Below, in pieces: positions 62,014 through 64,000 of a DNA stretch of 64,000 nt. The stretch covers positions 682,001 to 746,000 of the forward strand of contig NZ_JAPPRC010000006.1 of the NCBI RefSeq assembly GCF_026672425.1, given 5' to 3'. Both the position numbers and the translations under genes were made by a program. Each line of letters opens with the position of its first letter. Within the stretch, counting starts at the first letter, position 1. This DNA is from Pannonibacter sp. SL95. Lineage in GTDB: Bacteria; Pseudomonadota; Alphaproteobacteria; Rhizobiales; Stappiaceae. Below the pieces are notes generated by a model. That model worked only from the letters and a program-made list of their open reading frames with translations, did no database searches and was not told the origin of the DNA.

Positions 62014-62454
62014 ATGGATCTCGTGAAACTCGCCGCTCTCGATCAGGACGACCTTGCCATCGTGTCCGCCCATGTGCAGGACGCGGTGCTGCTTGTCGGC
62101 GACATCCGCTTCCTGCCCCAGGAGGGCAAGGCGGTGTTTGTGATGAACCGTTTTGTCTGGGACAGACCGGTTGATCCGCGCAGCGGGGCGCATGAGCGCC
62201 GGCGCGCAGCCCTTGCCTTTTCCCGCGTCAGCGCCATGAAAGCAGCCGGGATCCGTCAGACGGTGAAGGATGCGGTGCTGTCGCTGCTGGCCGTGCAGTT
62301 CCATCAGGCCGGCGAGGGGCCGGAAGGCGAGGTCATGCTGTCGTTTTCCGGTGGCGGAACGATTGCGCTGACGGTGGAGTGCATCGAGGCACAGCTGACC
62401 GATCTCGGGCCCGCCTGGGGCACCGCGCATCGGCCGCAGCATCCGCTCGACTGA
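62014..62454 (+). CDS. DUF2948 family protein
   Basis: 146 residues. 'MDLVKLAALDQDDLAIVSAH' and 'VGDIRFLPQEGKAVFVMNRF' match the DUF2948 family, conserved next to murA and hisD in alphaproteobacteria. Function unknown. The ATG at 62014 was chosen as the family start. Confidence 0.88.
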   Translation: MDLVKLAALDQDDLAIVSAHVQDAVLLVGDIRFLPQEGKAVFVMNRFVWDRPVDPRSGAHERRRAALAFSRVSAMKAAGIRQTVKDAVLSLLAVQFHQAGEGPEGEVMLSFSGGGTIALTVECIEAQLTDLGPAWGTAHRPQHPLD

Positions 62455-62531
62455 TCCAGTTACAAAACCGAAAAGGCCCAAGGGGGCCGCTGGCGAGGCT
62501 GCGTGATCGCCGGCGACAAGGGAGATGACCT

Positions 62532-63830
62532 GTGCCGATCCGTCTTTCCATCGAGGCTGATGATTTCGAAACCCGCTTCCGCGCGTTGCTCGCCGGCAAG
62601 CGTGAAGTCTCCGAGGACGTCGACCAGATCGTGCGCGACATCATCGAGGATGTGCGCCAGCGCGGCGATGCCGCAGTGATCGACTACACCAACCGCTTTG
62701 ACCGCCTGCAGGCCGTCTCGATTGCGGAACTGACGGTGACCGAGGCCGAGATTGATGCCGCAATCGCCTCTGTCGACAGTGCAACGCTGGATGCGCTGAA
62801 GCTGGCCCGCGACCGGATCCATTCGCACCACGCCCGCCAGATGCCGAAGGATGACCGCTATACGGACGCGATCGGCGTCGAGCTGGGGTCGATCTGGACG
62901 GCGGTCGAGGCGGTTGGCATCTACGTGCCGGGCGGTCTTGCAAGCTATCCCAGCTCGGTGCTGATGAACGCTGTTCCGGCGAAGGTGGCAGGCGTCGAGC
63001 GCATTGCCATGGTGGTGCCGAGCCCGGACGGGATCCTCAATCCGCTGGTGCTGGCCGCAGCCCGGGTCGCCGGTGTCACCGAGATCTACCGCATCGGCGG
63101 GGCGCAGGCAGTGGCAGCTCTCGCCTATGGCACGGACAGCATCGCTCCGGTCGCCAAGATCGTAGGTCCGGGCAATGCCTTCGTGGCTGCAGCAAAGCGG
63201 CGTGTGTTCGGCACGGTCGGCATCGACATGATCGCCGGCCCGTCGGAAGTGCTGATCGTGGCTGACGGCGAGAACAATCCGGACTGGCTGGCAGCAGACC
63301 TGCTGGCCCAGGCCGAACATGATCCGGCAGCCCAGTCGATCCTCGTCACCACCGATGCAACGCTCGCCGATGCGGTGGAAGCAGCCGTGGAGCGGCAGCT
63401 GCGCACCTTGCCGCGCAGCGACGTGGCAGGGGCGAGCTGGCGTGACTATGGCGCGGTGATCACGGTGCGCACGCTTGAGGAGGCACTGCCTCTGGTCAAC
63501 CGCATTGCGCCGGAGCATCTGGAACTGGCGGTGGCCGATCCGGAAGCGCTGCTGAAGGGCGTGCGCAACGCGGGGGCGATCTTCATGGGCCATCACACAC
63601 CGGAAGCAATCGGTGATTATGTTGGCGGCTCAAACCATGTGTTGCCCACGGCGCGCTCCGCGCGGTTCTCGTCGGGCCTGTCCGTGCTTGACTTTGTCAA
63701 GCGGACGTCGATCCTTAGGTGCAACGCGCAAAACCTGAAGGCGCTCGGGCCTGCGGCGATTGCACTCGGTGAGGCGGAAGGACTTGGCGCGCATGCGCGG
63801 TCCGTCTCGATCAGACTGAACCTCGGCTGA
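62532..63830 (+). CDS. hisD: Histidinol dehydrogenase
   Basis: 432 residues; zinc- and NAD-dependent last two oxidation steps of histidine synthesis. Seen: '[20 protein letters not shown]', '[20 protein letters not shown]', '[20 protein letters not shown]' with the metal-binding His, and '[20 protein letters not shown]'. GTG start with GGGAGATGACCT upstream. Normal length. Confidence 0.97.
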   Translation: MPIRLSIEADDFETRFRALLAGKREVSEDVDQIVRDIIEDVRQRGDAAVIDYTNRFDRLQAVSIAELTVTEAEIDAAIASVDSATLDALKLARDRIHSHHARQMPKDDRYTDAIGVELGSIWTAVEAVGIYVPGGLASYPSSVLMNAVPAKVAGVERIAMVVPSPDGILNPLVLAAARVAGVTEIYRIGGAQAVAALAYGTDSIAPVAKIVGPGNAFVAAAKRRVFGTVGIDMIAGPSEVLIVADGENNPDWLAADLLAQAEHDPAAQSILVTTDATLADAVEAAVERQLRTLPRSDVAGASWRDYGAVITVRTLEEALPLVNRIAPEHLELAVADPEALLKGVRNAGAIFMGHHTPEAIGDYVGGSNHVLPTARSARFSSGLSVLDFVKRTSILRCNAQNLKALGPAAIALGEAEGLGAHARSVSIRLNLG

Positions 63831-63891
63831 CCTAGGGCTCAGTCGACACAAGGAGCGAGCCGGGCGTATGGGGTCAGACGGAGAGGCAGTC

Positions 63892-64000
63892 ATGGGCGGC
63901 CACGACAATGCGGCCGCTCCGGCGGAACCGGGGGCAGGCGAGGCGATCCGCAGCAGGCTGGTCGACGTGATCCTGGATGAAAGCTCCATCTCCCGCTCAA
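63892..64000 (+). CDS. UPF0262 family protein, N-terminal part (runs off the window)
   Basis: The visible part 'IRSRLVDVILDESSISRS' matches the UPF0262 N-terminus, and this family follows hisD in many Hyphomicrobiales. Start chosen at 63892 (GAGAGG 6 bases upstream); an in-frame ATG at 63868 with AAGGAG 12 bases upstream is possible. Function unknown. Confidence 0.75.
   Translation, partial: MGGHDNAAAPAEPGAGEAIRSRLVDVILDESSISRS

Overview
The window is a stretch of an alphaproteobacterial chromosome, most likely Hyphomicrobiales (rhizobia-like). The evidence is the murA - DUF2948 - hisD - UPF0262 gene order at the right end, the rhizobial-type intergenic palindromes near 0.9-1.0 kb, and a transglutaminase-like cysteine peptidase with an exopolysaccharide module. 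I cannot name the genus from sequence alone.

Host left flank (1-16.5 kb). A peptide ABC transporter (binding protein cut by the window edge, then two permeases) is followed directly by an M14 zinc carboxypeptidase. Next comes a mostly minus-strand exopolysaccharide block: a priming sugar transferase, a BY-kinase/chain-length regulator, a PPP-type phosphatase, an O-antigen-ligase/polymerase-like membrane protein and a membrane-anchored partner. Then come a small secreted protein, the cysteine peptidase, a UDP-glucuronate epimerase and a TPR/O-GlcNAc-transferase-like glycosyltransferase.

Prophage (16495-59867). A 47-bp perfect direct repeat flanks a 43.3-kb T7-supergroup (Autographivirus-like) prophage integrated in tRNA-Thr(GGT). 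Every confident phage gene is on the minus strand. Seen as the circular phage genome, the order is: small early-type genes and xis/int (21.3 to 16.7 kb), the att site, then an endolysin/spanin and small-gene block (59.5 to 57 kb), DNA replication (primase, helicase, phosphoesterase, nucleotide enzymes, ligase, DNA polymerase, ssDNA-binding protein, exonuclease, endonuclease VII; 57 to 46.7 kb), a single-subunit RNA polymerase (46.7-44.3 kb), and virion genes (portal, scaffold, capsid, tubular proteins A and B, internal virion proteins, tail fibre, holin, terminases; 44 to 24.3 kb). The RNA polymerase sits just before the virion genes, as in phiKMV-like phages. Seven copies of a 15-bp motif lie at the expected late-promoter positions and are probably its promoters.

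Unusual parts. Between the terminase end and the early genes (21.3-24.3 kb) there are about 2 kb without a convincing protein gene. This stretch is rich in CTAG and in complementary segments, including a 17-bp long-range stem that is fully paired only if transcribed from the minus strand, which is the direction of a phage promoter at its head. I read this as a candidate large structured non-coding RNA and/or the terminal/packaging region. A separate plus-strand promoter and a folded element, laid out somewhat like a glycine aptamer, lie at 22.88-23.21 kb. The prophage also carries a zincin-type metalloprotease fused to a DUF4214-like region, a stand-alone DUF4214 protein, an inner-spanin gene interrupted by a stop codon, and a frameshifted gp16-like internal virion gene. 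No repressor gene was recognised.

Host right flank (59.9-64 kb). tRNA-Thr, a small basic protein, murA, a DUF2948 protein, hisD and the start of a UPF0262 gene lie on the far side of the integration site.
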